Part shown: in pieces, positions 33,847 to 42,757 of the stretch
Position numbering within the stretch: the stretch's first letter is position 1
How the letters are laid out: every line of letters starts with the position of its first letter
NCBI GenBank assembly: GCA_964569295.1
Contig: CAZMVU010000002.1
Coordinates: forward strand, 23,010-87,009
Length of the DNA stretch: 64,000 bases
Origin: CAZMVU01 sp964569295
Lineage (GTDB): Bacteria; Hydrogenedentota; Hydrogenedentia; Hydrogenedentales; JAGMZX01
Direction of reading: 5' to 3'
Translations under genes and position numbers: made by a program
Notes under the pieces: model-generated
Database searches by the model: none
The model's input: the letters and a program-made list of their open reading frames with translations, nothing else
Told to the model about the DNA's origin: nothing

Positions 33847-34575
33847 ATGCCGCACCACACCGCACACACACCCGAGACTCCGTCGCGCCGCCGATCCTGG
33901 CAGATGTTCGACCGTATCGCGTGGCGCTACGACTTGTTGAACCGGCTGCTCTCGCTCGGGCGCGATGTCGCCTGGCGCAAGCGCCTTGCCAATCACCTGC
34001 CGCCGGGCGAACAGTTGCATGTACTCGATGTGGGCACAGGGACCGCGGATGTGCTGCTCTTTTTGCACGCCGCCTGCTCGCGCATCGGCCTTGGTGTCGG
34101 GGTGGATATGTCGTTCGGCATGCTCGGATATGGGATGCGCAAAGTAAGGGAGTGCGGCGAGCAAGGCCGGTTCCGCCTGGTGCGCGGCGACGCCGTGGAT
34201 CTGCCCGTGCGGGCAAACGCTTTCGATGCGGCGACCATCGCCTTCGGTATCCGCAATGTGGCGGACGCCGCGGCGGGCCTGCGTGAGATGTACCGCGCAT
34301 TGAAACCCGGCGGCCGCGTGCTCATCCTCGAGTTTTCATTGCCACGCAACCGGCTCGTGCGTTGGGGCTACCTGGTTTACTTCCGGCATGTGTTGCCGCG
34401 TATTGGCGGGTTGGTCTCGGGCGATGCGCCGGCATACCGCTATCTCAACGAGACCGTCGAAACCTTCCCATACGGCGAGGCCTTCTGCACACTCCTGCGC
34501 GGCGCCGGCTTCCGCGAGGTAAAGGCCCTGCCCTACACCTTCGGCATCGCCACGCTGTATATCGGCGAAAAGTAG
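33847..34575 (+). CDS. ubiE: UbiE/MenG-type quinone methyltransferase
   Basis: A class I SAM-dependent C-methyltransferase of quinone biosynthesis is predicted. The UbiE family opening MFDRIAWRYDLLNRLLSLGRDVAWRKRL is present at about 20-47, then the SAM-binding VLDVGTGTADVLLFL, IGLGVGVDMSFGML, AFDAATIAFGIRNVADAAAGLREMYRALKPGGRVLILEFS and the ending YRYLNETVETFPYGEAF with LYIGEK. The ATG at 33847 gives 242 residues, normal for the family. It is divergent from the FAD/Fe-S oxidoreductase and 9 bases short of the convergent LOG gene. UbiE and MenG cannot be separated without the quinone type. Confidence 0.9.
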   Translation: MPHHTAHTPETPSRRRSWQMFDRIAWRYDLLNRLLSLGRDVAWRKRLANHLPPGEQLHVLDVGTGTADVLLFLHAACSRIGLGVGVDMSFGMLGYGMRKVRECGEQGRFRLVRGDAVDLPVRANAFDAATIAFGIRNVADAAAGLREMYRALKPGGRVLILEFSLPRNRLVRWGYLVYFRHVLPRIGGLVSGDAPAYRYLNETVETFPYGEAFCTLLRGAGFREVKALPYTFGIATLYIGEK

Positions 34576-34584
34576 CGCCTGTCC

Positions 34585-35166
34585 TCAGAACCACTTGTCG
34601 TCGGTGTTGGGCGGCGTGTACGCGTCGAGGAAGTTGAATACGCCGGCGGGCGTCGCGGCGGCATGGTAGAGCGCGCGCATGACAGGCTTGGCGAAACGCT
34701 CGGATATCTGCCGTTCGAGGAGTTCCATGAGACCATGGTAAAAGCCATGGGTGTTGAGGAAGACAATGGGCTTTTCATGGAAGCGCAACTGCTTCAGCAC
34801 CAGCACCTCGAGCACCTCTTCAAGGGTTCCGATGCCGCCCGGTAACGCGATGAACGCATCGGCCCGGGACTCCATGATCGCTTTGCGTTCGCGCATCGTA
34901 TCGGTGACGATAAACTCATCGGCCGCTTCATACGCGATTTCTTTGTGCACGAGCTTCTTCGGGATTACGCCCACCACATGACCGTCGGCGGCATGTACGG
35001 CACGCGCCACTTCGCCCATCAGCCCGACGCACCCGGCGCCGAAGACAAGGGTGTGGCCGCGCGCGGCAAGGTGCGCACCAAAATCACGGGCGGCCTCGAA
35101 ATAAGCCGCATCGACAGCCTGGCTGCTCGATGCATAGACACAAAGGTTTTTCATGGTGCGGGGCAT
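34585..35166 (-). CDS. LOG-family Rossmann protein (cytokinin-type phosphoribohydrolase)
   Basis: LOG proteins cleave N6-modified AMP or AMP itself to a base and ribose 5-phosphate. The hallmark ALPGGIGTLEEVLEVL (PGGxGTxxE) and the earlier SRADAFI are intact, and the protein begins NLCVYASSSQAVDAAYFEAA with the Rossmann turn GAGCVGLMGEVARAV. GGGAGG just precedes the ATG at 35166; an in-frame ATG at 35154 is an alternative. The product is 193 residues, a usual LOG length. Its physiological nucleotide is unclear. The gene is convergent with ubiE. Confidence 0.92.
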   Translation of the reverse strand: MPRTMKNLCVYASSSQAVDAAYFEAARDFGAHLAARGHTLVFGAGCVGLMGEVARAVHAADGHVVGVIPKKLVHKEIAYEAADEFIVTDTMRERKAIMESRADAFIALPGGIGTLEEVLEVLVLKQLRFHEKPIVFLNTHGFYHGLMELLERQISERFAKPVMRALYHAAATPAGVFNFLDAYTPPNTDDKWF

Positions 35167-35456
35167 TTGCCTCCCTTCCCTCTTCTGCGAAGAAAGCCGG
35201 TTCGATCTTCCCTTGTTCACGGCCATATTGGCGCACCGGCCTTCGGACCTCGTGAAAACACCCGCCAATTCATAAAGGGCGCCCGCCGCGCAAACAGGAA
35301 ATACCATGGCCGGGCGAGGCACAAGACAACGCTTCCCCCGGCGCGTAATGGATTGTCAGGGGTGCGTTTGTGCTTGTTGCGCCGCTTCGCGCCTATCCCT
35401 GGAGGCAGCACCAACGCTTGGCCTTTCCCGCGCGTTTCCACGCCAACGCCAAGCGC

Positions 35457-37079
35457 TCAGGAAGACTCGTGCACGTGCTTGCTGTTGCTGCTCTTGCGCT
35501 GCGGCCTTGGACTATAGGCCACGCGCCAGGCAATCGCCGCCCCAACGAGGATAAACGCCAATACGACAAGCATGATGCCCAGCCGCACGTAGTCCATCGG
35601 TCCCATGCCGGTGAATACCGCGGCTACATTGGCGAAGAAGCCCGGCTCGGTTGTGGCGGCATCCCCGTCCCCGTCTCCGCCGCCGGTCCCACCATTTGCC
35701 TGGGCGGCCATGGCGCCGTCTTCCTGTGCATCGGCGTACATATCCGTCGTGTAGGCATCGCTGTCGCCATAGGGATCCTTGGCTTCTTCGGTGCCGCTGG
35801 TGGCGGCGTCCTGGGTGCGGCTGAGCGGCGGCTTCATCGAGTCCTCATCAACGGACGACGTTTCGGTGGTCGCCCCGGCCGTCTCATCGGCCTCGTCCGC
35901 CTCGTCCGCCTGCTTATCTGTGCCTCGGCCACCGCTTTGCGCCAGGCGCCGCTGCATTTCGAGAATAGGGCGCGACTTGCCGTCTTCCTGGTCCGGCGCG
36001 CCGGGAGCATGCACCCCATTCTCTTCGCCCGTCCCGCCACTCGATGCGTTCGACGTGGCGGCCGCAGCGGGTTGGTTTTGTGCGGCCTGGGCTTGGGCGC
36101 CGAGCCTCCGTGCTTCTGCCTGATTCTCGTCTTCGGCCCCCTGTACCGCCAAGTCAGCGCGTTTCTGGGCCACCTCTTCCGCATTCCCCGCCGATTCCTG
36201 ATCCGGAGTGCCTGCGTAGAAGCCGTAACCACGCCGCCCACTGTTGGTGCGGCTCCCGCCGCTGCCGATTGCGCCCGCACCGCCAGCCGTGCCGCCGCTG
36301 CCGACATTCGCGCCCCCACCCGAGGCAGGGTCGTCAGACCTTGGCTCGACGATCACCTCGCGGGTTACGGGGGTCGCCTGGTTCCCTGACCGGTCGGATA
36401 CGGTGTAGGTAAGGGTGTAGGTGCCCGGGGCCGATGGATTGACATTGCCGCTGACGCGCACGGAATCGCTGAGATCGCCATCGGCGTTGTCGTTCGCCCG
36501 GGCGCCGGGGTCATTCCAGGGATCCCCCTCGGTGATCACCATCGGATCGCTGCCGCGCAAAGTGAGGACGGGCGGCTGCGTGTCCGCCCCTTCAAGGTGC
36601 ACAATGTCCTCCTCGGAGTTGAGCGTGCCGCCAGTGGTGCGGTATTCGCCGATGCCGCGAATCTGTGCCGAGCCGCCGCCCTCACCGGGCGTAACATAGT
36701 AACTGAACTGGGTGGGCCATTCATCGGGGGTCACTATCCAGGCGAATTCAAGCTGCTCCGCCGCGCCCGGCTGCGGCGTGATATTGGGGTTGATGCCCTG
36801 CTGCAGATCGCCCATCGAGTGGAAAGTCCATCCTTCCGGGATCGATTCCTGGAGGCCGATGGCGGTGAGCTCAGAAGGATTGGCGAAATTCACCATGACC
36901 GTAATTTCGACCGGTTCGCCGGGCACGAAACCACCCACGCGGTCGTGGTTGACCATCATACCGTTCGGATTCACGGCGTTCTGGTTGCCGGGCTGCTGCT
37001 CGATGCCGGAATTGTCCTGGGTATAAGCGCCCATCGAAATCAGACTTATCAGCAAGAGGACCAAAAACTTGTGTGTCAT
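35457..37079 (-). CDS. Exported protein with one DUF5011 domain and C-terminal anchor
   Basis: An envelope protein with a signal peptide (FLVLLLISLISMGAYTQ) is predicted. Residues about 40-165 form a cohesin-like beta-sandwich (FVPGEPVEITVMVNFANPSELTAIGLQE), followed by a DUF5011 Ig-like domain (TQPPVLTLRGSDPMVITEGDPWNDPGARANDNADGDLSDSVRVSG with TYTLTYTVSDRSGNQATP). Next comes a long Gly/Ala/Glu-rich, low-complexity region of roughly 220 residues. A membrane helix near the end (LGIMLVVLAFILVGAAIAWRV) and a basic tail complete it. It overlaps the upstream related gene by four bases. The role is probably a surface adhesin or scaffold; no enzyme motif is seen. Confidence 0.72.
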   Translation of the reverse strand: MTHKFLVLLLISLISMGAYTQDNSGIEQQPGNQNAVNPNGMMVNHDRVGGFVPGEPVEITVMVNFANPSELTAIGLQESIPEGWTFHSMGDLQQGINPNITPQPGAAEQLEFAWIVTPDEWPTQFSYYVTPGEGGGSAQIRGIGEYRTTGGTLNSEEDIVHLEGADTQPPVLTLRGSDPMVITEGDPWNDPGARANDNADGDLSDSVRVSGNVNPSAPGTYTLTYTVSDRSGNQATPVTREVIVEPRSDDPASGGGANVGSGGTAGGAGAIGSGGSRTNSGRRGYGFYAGTPDQESAGNAEEVAQKRADLAVQGAEDENQAEARRLGAQAQAAQNQPAAAATSNASSGGTGEENGVHAPGAPDQEDGKSRPILEMQRRLAQSGGRGTDKQADEADEADETAGATTETSSVDEDSMKPPLSRTQDAATSGTEEAKDPYGDSDAYTTDMYADAQEDGAMAAQANGGTGGGDGDGDAATTEPGFFANVAAVFTGMGPMDYVRLGIMLVVLAFILVGAAIAWRVAYSPRPQRKSSNSKHVHESS

Positions 37080-37987
37080 GACTGCTTTCCTGTATGCCGG
37101 CTGCGTGCCTGCGAGGATTTTACCATATTTTGGCGCGGGACGTGGCGCAGGCGCTTGCCCAAGCCCACGGCCAGAACCATCGCGGTCAGCAGCAGCACGA
37201 TCACATCGCCGTGGCGCGAAACGTGGCCGCCGCCCGGGCTGCAGGCGAGCCCTTGCTTCACGTTCGTACCCACCGGTACCACCTGCACCAGCCGGGTCAT
37301 GGGCGCAGCGTCGTTGCCGGCGGCGTCGGAGACGGTATAGGTCAAGGTATAGTCACCCACGACCGAAGGATCCACCGCACCGCTCACCTGCACCGAGTCC
37401 GAGATATCACCGTCTTCGTTGTCCGTGGCGATTACCCAGGGGTCGGTGAAGTCATCGCCCGCCTCCAGCACGATGATGTCGTCACCCAGCAGCGTAATCT
37501 CCGGCGGCACGATATCCTGGTCCGTGAGCTCAATCGTGATCGGCTCGGACTGCAGTTCGCCGCTGTCAAGGCGGTATGCGGCTATGGCGGTCATGGCAAC
37601 GCCACCCGTGGTCTCCTCGGGCCGAAGCAACATCCGCAATGTATAGGGAAACGCGCCATTCTGCACCCAGATAAAATCAAAAGGCTCGCGGGCGTCCGGG
37701 AGCGGCTGCACCGCAGGCGGCGTGCCTTCCACCGTTTCCATTTCCACGAAGTGCCAGGTTTCCGGCGCCCTTACCTGCACCCCCAAGGCCGTAAGTCCGG
37801 CGGGGTTCTCGGCGTCGATCGTGAGCGCCATTTCGAGGTTGGTCCCCTGGTTATAGCGGTCCGGGCCCTCCATGGTCACGGTGAATCCCGCGGGGTTCGT
37901 GTTTTCCTGGGCGAACAAGCTGCCTGTAACGAGGAGCATGCACCAGATCGTCATCGCGACCGCACGGCCCACAATTCTTTTCTTCAT
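37076..37987 (-). CDS. Exported DUF5011 protein with Cys-type CTERM-like tail
   Basis: This 303-residue paralogue of the downstream protein has a signal peptide (GRAVAMTIWCMLLVTGSLFAQ), a cohesin-like sandwich (TVTMEGPDRYNQGTNLEMALTIDAENPAGLTALG) and one DUF5011 domain (VPPEITLLGDDIIVLEAGDDFTDP to YTLTYTVSDAAGND). The C-terminus is a tripartite tail: a Cys/Gly motif (GLACSPGGGH), a hydrophobic helix (DVIVLLLTAMVLAVGLG) and a basic cluster. This is the layout of envelope-sorting signals of the CTERM type. The start at 37987 is fixed by the signal peptide. The two genes form a coupled pair by an ATGA overlap. Confidence 0.72.
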   Translation of the reverse strand: MKKRIVGRAVAMTIWCMLLVTGSLFAQENTNPAGFTVTMEGPDRYNQGTNLEMALTIDAENPAGLTALGVQVRAPETWHFVEMETVEGTPPAVQPLPDAREPFDFIWVQNGAFPYTLRMLLRPEETTGGVAMTAIAAYRLDSGELQSEPITIELTDQDIVPPEITLLGDDIIVLEAGDDFTDPWVIATDNEDGDISDSVQVSGAVDPSVVGDYTLTYTVSDAAGNDAAPMTRLVQVVPVGTNVKQGLACSPGGGHVSRHGDVIVLLLTAMVLAVGLGKRLRHVPRQNMVKSSQARSRHTGKQS

Positions 37988-38161
37988 GAACGGGGTGTTC
38001 CTACGTCCTGCCGTATTCGCGGGGCGGGAAGCATGCCTGCACGATGCAGGTGCACGCCCCGTGTTATGTATAACGCAAACGCCGGTATCAACGCTGACAG
38101 CGGCACGTAGCGCCACCGCGTTGGCCCAAGCACCTATGATATGGCTGAAAGGGGCAATTCG

Positions 38162-38935
38162 TCACATCGGCGCAGCGCGCCGACGGCGGCGCATGCTGCG
38201 CAGTATCACCCGTATTACGCGCCATGAGTCGCGCACACGGTGGAAATGCGAAGTGGGATTGCCCGTCTCGTAGCGCGTGGCGATAGGCACGGAAACCACC
38301 CGGCACCCCCCTTGCACCGCCGCGATGATCATGGCGGTTTCGGTTTCGTACCGTCCGCCTGGTATTTCGCGCAAGACCTTGTCAACAAAGGGGATAGACA
38401 GTAATCGGAAGCCGCATTGCGTATCTTCGAGGCCCGCGCCGATAAGCCGCCGCATGAGGGCGGCGCTCACCCGGTTGCCAAAACGGCTGCGCCAGGGGAC
38501 CTGCGCCCCCGTAAACACACGCGCACCAATGACGAGGCCCGCCTGTTCGGCGCGGAATGCCCGGTACAGGCGCGGCAATTCAGCCGGATCATGCTGGCCG
38601 TCCGCATCGATCACGGCAACCGCTTGAATCCCCGGCAGCTCCCGGGCTTTCGTGAAGCCCGCAAGGAGTGCATGGCCTTTGCCCCGGTTTTCCGGAAACC
38701 GCACGCGCATGACATCCAGGCCGGCCATGGTTTCCGGCGCACCGTCCGTGCTTCCGTCATCCACGAGGATCACCGTGTCCAGCATTGCGGCAAGTTCCTC
38801 GAGCACGGGACGCAACCGGCCACCCGCGTTGTAGCACGGTACTACGGCCGCCACCTCCCGCCGCAGCGCTGAGAGGAGACCGCGATCTTGGGCCGGCCTA
38901 TGGGCGTCATCATCGTGCACGCCTTGCTTGTACAT
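38162..38935 (-). CDS. GT2-family glycosyltransferase
   Basis: A cytoplasmic-face GT-A glycosyltransferase of family 2 is predicted. The donor-binding motif VAAVVPCYNAGGRLRPVLEEL is followed by VILVDDGSTDGAPE and AVAVIDADGQHDPAELPRL, which holds the DxD (DADGQ) motif. The acceptor-loop GAGLEDTQCGFRLLSIPFV and the GGRYETETAMIIAA segment match dolichyl-phosphate-sugar synthase-like and lipid-linked-glycan members. The ATG at 38935 gives 257 residues; a TTG at 38956 is an alternative. No C-terminal membrane helices are present. It lies just downstream of a truncated membrane glycosyltransferase fragment. Confidence 0.88.
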   Translation of the reverse strand: MYKQGVHDDDAHRPAQDRGLLSALRREVAAVVPCYNAGGRLRPVLEELAAMLDTVILVDDGSTDGAPETMAGLDVMRVRFPENRGKGHALLAGFTKARELPGIQAVAVIDADGQHDPAELPRLYRAFRAEQAGLVIGARVFTGAQVPWRSRFGNRVSAALMRRLIGAGLEDTQCGFRLLSIPFVDKVLREIPGGRYETETAMIIAAVQGGCRVVSVPIATRYETGNPTSHFHRVRDSWRVIRVILRSMRRRRRAAPM

Positions 38936-38960
38936 GGCGGGGCGGTTGCGGATCAAGGCG

Positions 38961-39209
38961 TCACGGCTCGCAACGGATCACCTCTTGTGCGTAGGCCTCG
39001 GTCGGAAAGCCGATGCCCGCCCAGAATTGCTGTGCGATTTCGAAATAGTAGAACGCATCGTCCGGCAGGACCGACGCCACCAGCGTGGCCAGGGCATCCG
39101 CCTCCGCCCGGAACGCCGTGCACAGCCATGTCCACCCCACGGCCAACCCCGCGGCCAGTAAGGCAACCGGGATGAGCCAGGGGGTGTGTTTCTCGAGGCG
39201 CAATCTCAT
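38961..39209 (-). pseudogene. N-terminal fragment of a GT39-like membrane protein
   Basis: The 82-codon frame begins MRLRLEKHTPWLIPVALLAA, a first membrane helix, and continues AVGWTWLCTAFRAEADALATLV and VLPDDAFYYFEIAQQFWAGIGF. DDAFYYF-x-IAQ is the acidic first-loop pattern of PMT/ArnT-like membrane glycosyltransferases, normally followed by TxNGxxPLW and hundreds more residues. Here the frame stops after EVIRCEP, just ahead of the GT2 gene. No continuation is seen in the other frames. It is most likely a truncated remnant. Confidence 0.6.
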
Positions 39210-39908
39210 ACGAGGCACTTTCTTGCTGGCAAGCTCTCTCGGGCGCAACCTTTTTGTTGAAATGCCCCCTCCCAGCCCCTCCAATAAAACCCATGGATAG
39301 TGGTAATTCTTTAGCCGTTTGGCTTGAGCCGTTTCCCATACGTCATACAACTCCCTGGTATCAGTGCGGGTAGCGTTTCTGGCCCACCCGTTATCGCTAT
39401 GAGTCACGATGTATGCGCCCTTTGGAGTGCGGGGGCTTGCCACCGCTTTTCCCGCAAAGGCCGTGGGTAGACGCTGGCGCGCAAGCCGGGAGAAAAGAGC
39501 CTCGTGGCCTCCAGCCCAAGTGACCTGCTCATGAACCCGAGAAGGATTCAAGGACACCGCTGGCGACTGCGTACGTTTTCTCGCTCGCCTTGGACGATCA
39601 CACGCACTTCAGCCCACGCGCGCAATAGCGGTGGCAAGCCACCGCAGTCCAGAGTTGCGCCAACGCCTTGGCTATCTCCGTCGCACGATAATATTCGCTA
39701 TCACAGAACAGACTGGCGAACCAAGTGCGCCCCCTTGCACCATACGGCTAAAGCGTTACGGATATTGAAGCCCGGGCATGGTACTTCTTGATCGCGTCAA
39801 ATCCCAAATCCCGTATACTTCCGACTTGAAACCTCTCTGTGCCATACTACCCACTGCAATTCGCGGCTGAATCAAACCATGGACACTATGGCAAGGAACC
39901 CACGCATC
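39210..39908. other. Intergenic region with REP-like GC-rich palindrome
   Basis: No gene is supported in these 700 bases. A perfect palindrome-type hairpin, gcggtggcaagccaccgc, lies at 39628-39645, and its 14-base half recurs inverted at 39434-39447 within similar surroundings (about 20 of 24 bases alike). The pair may bound a small mobile or decayed element. The start of the SDR gene sets the right border. Confidence 0.6.
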
Positions 39909-40667
39909 ATGCGCCTTAAAGGAAAAAACGCGATTATCACCGGCGCCGGCCTCGGGATGGGGCGCGCCGCCGCCACGTTGTTTGCCCGCGAAGGCGCCAA
40001 CGTCGTCGTGTTCGATCGCAACGCCGAAGCCGGGCAGGAAACCGTGGCGATCATCGAGCAGGCGGGCGGCCAGGCCCTGTTTGTCGCGGGCGACGTGAGC
40101 CAGGAAGCCGACATAAGAGGCGCCATCGACCAAGCCATCGCGCGGTTTGGCAGTCTGCACATCCTATATGCCAACGCGGGCGTGCTCTGGAAGGACCGCG
40201 ACAAGTCGGTCATCGACACCACGGAAGCCAACTGGGACACCGTGCAGGCCATCAACCTGAAGGGCCCCTTCTTCCTCACCAAGCACGGTATCCCGCAACT
40301 GCGCCATGCCGGCGGCGGCAGCATCATTCTGGTGGGTTCCATTTCCGCCCTGGTCGGGTTCGAGCTTGCACAAGATTCCTACACCTGCGCAAAAGCCGCG
40401 CTCATCGGCCTGGCGAAATCGATCGCTGTCCAATTCGGCAAAGACAATATCCGCTGCAACATCATCCATCCCGGCATGGTCGACACGCCGCTCCAGGCCC
40501 CCTACCTGAATGAGGACAGCAAGAAGAGCATCGGCGATTCTTTGCCCATGAAACGCCTTGGCAAGCCGGAAGACATCGCCCATGCGGCCCTTTTCCTCGC
40601 CAGCGAAGAGGCCGCGTGGGTGACAGGTTCGGAACTCGTGGTGGACGGCGGGTTCATCGCGACATAA
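39909..40667 (+). CDS. Short-chain dehydrogenase/reductase (SDR)
   Basis: A classical NAD(P)-dependent SDR of about 252 residues is predicted. TGAGLGMGRAAA is the TGxxxGxG cofactor motif, with VVVFDRNAEAG behind it suggesting NAD preference (acidic residue after the second strand). NAGVLW is the NNAG-like motif; the catalytic set is Asn, Ser (GSISALVG), Tyr and Lys in DSYTCAKAAL. PGMVDTPL and the end GSELVVDGGFIA are usual. The MRLKGKNAII start at 39909 has AAGGA 11 bases upstream, while ATG at 39879 would add ten residues. The substrate is unknown. Confidence 0.9.
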   Translation: MRLKGKNAIITGAGLGMGRAAATLFAREGANVVVFDRNAEAGQETVAIIEQAGGQALFVAGDVSQEADIRGAIDQAIARFGSLHILYANAGVLWKDRDKSVIDTTEANWDTVQAINLKGPFFLTKHGIPQLRHAGGGSIILVGSISALVGFELAQDSYTCAKAALIGLAKSIAVQFGKDNIRCNIIHPGMVDTPLQAPYLNEDSKKSIGDSLPMKRLGKPEDIAHAALFLASEEAAWVTGSELVVDGGFIAT

Positions 40668-40729
40668 CCACGTCGCACACACAGACCCTGATGGATACGG
40701 CGGCGCCAATTGACACCAGGGAGAGGCCG

Positions 40730-42049
40730 ATGGCCAGTTACGCGGACAGAGAATCGTTTATCCCATTCACCCGGCACGATACCGTGCGCTTGTGCCTCGA
40801 TGAGGGACAGCTCGATAATCCCAGAGCCTTCGAACGGTTCGCGGAAATCCTGCAAGCCTATAAGCACTTCGAGTTCCACGAAAAACTCGAAGCGCTGAAG
40901 GAAGATTTCGCCCCCTTCAATCCCGACGCCGCCCACCGCACCGTCGGCAGTCACACCGCGGCCGAACGAAACGTCCGCAGCGAACGCCTGACAAAAAACC
41001 TCCGGGAAGTCCTGGAAAGCGCAAACTACGAGGCCATCACCCCCGCAGAACTGGACGCCGCCTTCGAGGAGGAGTCGCTCATCAAGGTTAACACGGTGGT
41101 GGATTTCGACGACTTCGATCAGCATCTGCTCTATGCCCGCGGCCGCGCGCCGAAGAAAGCGCGCTATAAGGCATTCCTGCGCTGGAAAGAGAAGGATGTG
41201 GACAACTTCGAGCGGGTCGTCGCCTTGTTGAAGTTCAAGGAGGCCGACTACTTCAAGAAGCGCGGCCGCAAGCTCGACAGCCTCAATTTCGAGCCGGGCA
41301 AGGTCTATCTGTACCTCTACAAGAATATCCCGCGCTATGACCTCGAGGTCCTCTTTCCCAACCTCGAGGCGCGCATGAGTATGAAGGACAAGCTGCTCTT
41401 CGGCGTGCCGGCCGTCGCGGGGCTGGGCAGCGTACTTTTCAAATCGCTCACGCAAATCGCCATTATCGTGGGCGCGATCTTCTTCTACCTCGGCAGCCGC
41501 GATATGGCCGAGCAGCGCTTCGGCGTCAACGAAGACGCCATGGTCAAGCTCTGGGCGGCTCTGTCGTCGTTTCTAATCGCCTTCGGCGCGGTCACCGTGC
41601 GCCAGTGGAACAGCTACCGCACCAAAAAACTCCGCTTTCAGAAGCAGATCACCGAAACACTCTTCTTCAAAAACATCGCCAGCAACGCCAGTGTGATCCA
41701 TGCCCTTGTCGACGAGGCCGAAGAAGAGGAGTGCAAGCAGATGGTGCTCGTCTATTATCACCTGCTCACCGCCGAAGAACCACTCAGCATCAAAGCACTC
41801 GATGACCGTATCGAGCGTTGGTTCGCGGAGAAGCACGGGGTGAAGGTCGATTTTGATATCGAGACCACCGCCGCCGCACTCCAGCGTATCCGCACCGTCC
41901 CCGATCCTGACACCGGCGAAAACGCACTACTGTCCTACAGCGATGAGGGGCACTGCCGCGCCCTGCCGCTTGCCGACGCCAACCGCCTCATCGATACCCT
42001 GTGGGATGCCGTTTTCCCCTACGCGGAAGGGGAGCCGGCCAAGTCCTGA
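40730..42049 (+). CDS. DUF3754/TMEM143-family membrane protein
   Basis: The protein resembles the DUF3754 (TMEM143-like) family. Diagnostic text is YLYLYKNIPRYDLEVLFPNLEARMSMKDKLLFGVPAVAG near residues 195-235, followed by two membrane helices (SLTQIAIIVGAIFFYLG and WAALSSFLIAFGAVTV) and the Tyr/Arg-rich segment YRTKKLRFQKQITETLFFKNIASNAS. The soluble N-terminal half is charged and helical. The start at 40730 follows AGGGAGAGG. At 439 residues it is of normal family length. No enzyme activity is known for this family to my knowledge. Confidence 0.82.
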   Translation: MASYADRESFIPFTRHDTVRLCLDEGQLDNPRAFERFAEILQAYKHFEFHEKLEALKEDFAPFNPDAAHRTVGSHTAAERNVRSERLTKNLREVLESANYEAITPAELDAAFEEESLIKVNTVVDFDDFDQHLLYARGRAPKKARYKAFLRWKEKDVDNFERVVALLKFKEADYFKKRGRKLDSLNFEPGKVYLYLYKNIPRYDLEVLFPNLEARMSMKDKLLFGVPAVAGLGSVLFKSLTQIAIIVGAIFFYLGSRDMAEQRFGVNEDAMVKLWAALSSFLIAFGAVTVRQWNSYRTKKLRFQKQITETLFFKNIASNASVIHALVDEAEEEECKQMVLVYYHLLTAEEPLSIKALDDRIERWFAEKHGVKVDFDIETTAAALQRIRTVPDPDTGENALLSYSDEGHCRALPLADANRLIDTLWDAVFPYAEGEPAKS

Positions 42050-42757
42050 CGGTATGCCGATTGCCAGGACGCGCCAGCCGATTGGCGAACGACTCCGGCA
42101 GCTATAGCCCCGTATTGCGTATTGGGGCATATGACGGCTTGTCCGCCTTTGGCGGGACAATGGGCGTGCCGCATATGGCGGAAGAGTCGCCCATTTCCCA
42201 CTTTGGCCCCATTGGAACCGCCGCCCAGTCACTGTATACAGGGCGATGTCGTCCCCGTCTCCATGCTGTTCCAACCCGCTTCCCGGAATATAAGCTTTCG
42301 CCCGCCCGCTGATACGCTGGGTTCTGAACCGTACGAATCAGCCGTCAAAAGCCGCCGGCCAGTCCCTGACAGGACCACGGAGCCATTTGCGAAATAGCCC
42401 TGTCTGTGATGGGACGGCGGCAGCGATATATATAACAGCGCTGGTGCGCTATGTTTTAGGGGTATGAGGTGCAGTCCACGCGCTCGCCAAGGCATACTGC
42501 CACGGCCGTGCCTGCCTGAATGCGTAGGCAGATGCGTAAACACAACGCCGCACTTGACGGCTGGATCGCTTGGTTCTGTCCCCATTTTCCGGTCTTTCCG
42601 GAGCGCCGAAGGTGCGGTTCCATACCAGCCTGGGCCAGCGGCCCAGGCTGGTATGGTGCGGGCCGTTGGCCCTGCAGAGAGGGCGGGGTCTCGTCAGCAG
42701 GGAGGGCGAGCGTACCCGCGAGCCGAAGTCTCCACGTCATTGCGAGGAAGATTTCTT
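42050..42757. repeat. Intergenic region with palindromes and dispersed repeats
   Basis: No gene is supported over 708 bases. Three elements are clear. (1) 42567-42589 repeats the 23-base element of 23785-23807 in opposite orientation. (2) 42620-42636 and 42640-42656 form a perfect 17-bp-arm hairpin with a three-base loop (agc). (3) 42640-42727 carries both dispersed repeats seen around 30334-30624. The last repeat ends 30 bases before the truncated LacI gene starts. Confidence 0.8.

Noticed and set aside
39210..39557. Upstream extension of the GT39-like fragment to 39557
   Set aside because: The extra residues have no membrane or family character; the ATG at 39209 opens directly into a membrane helix.
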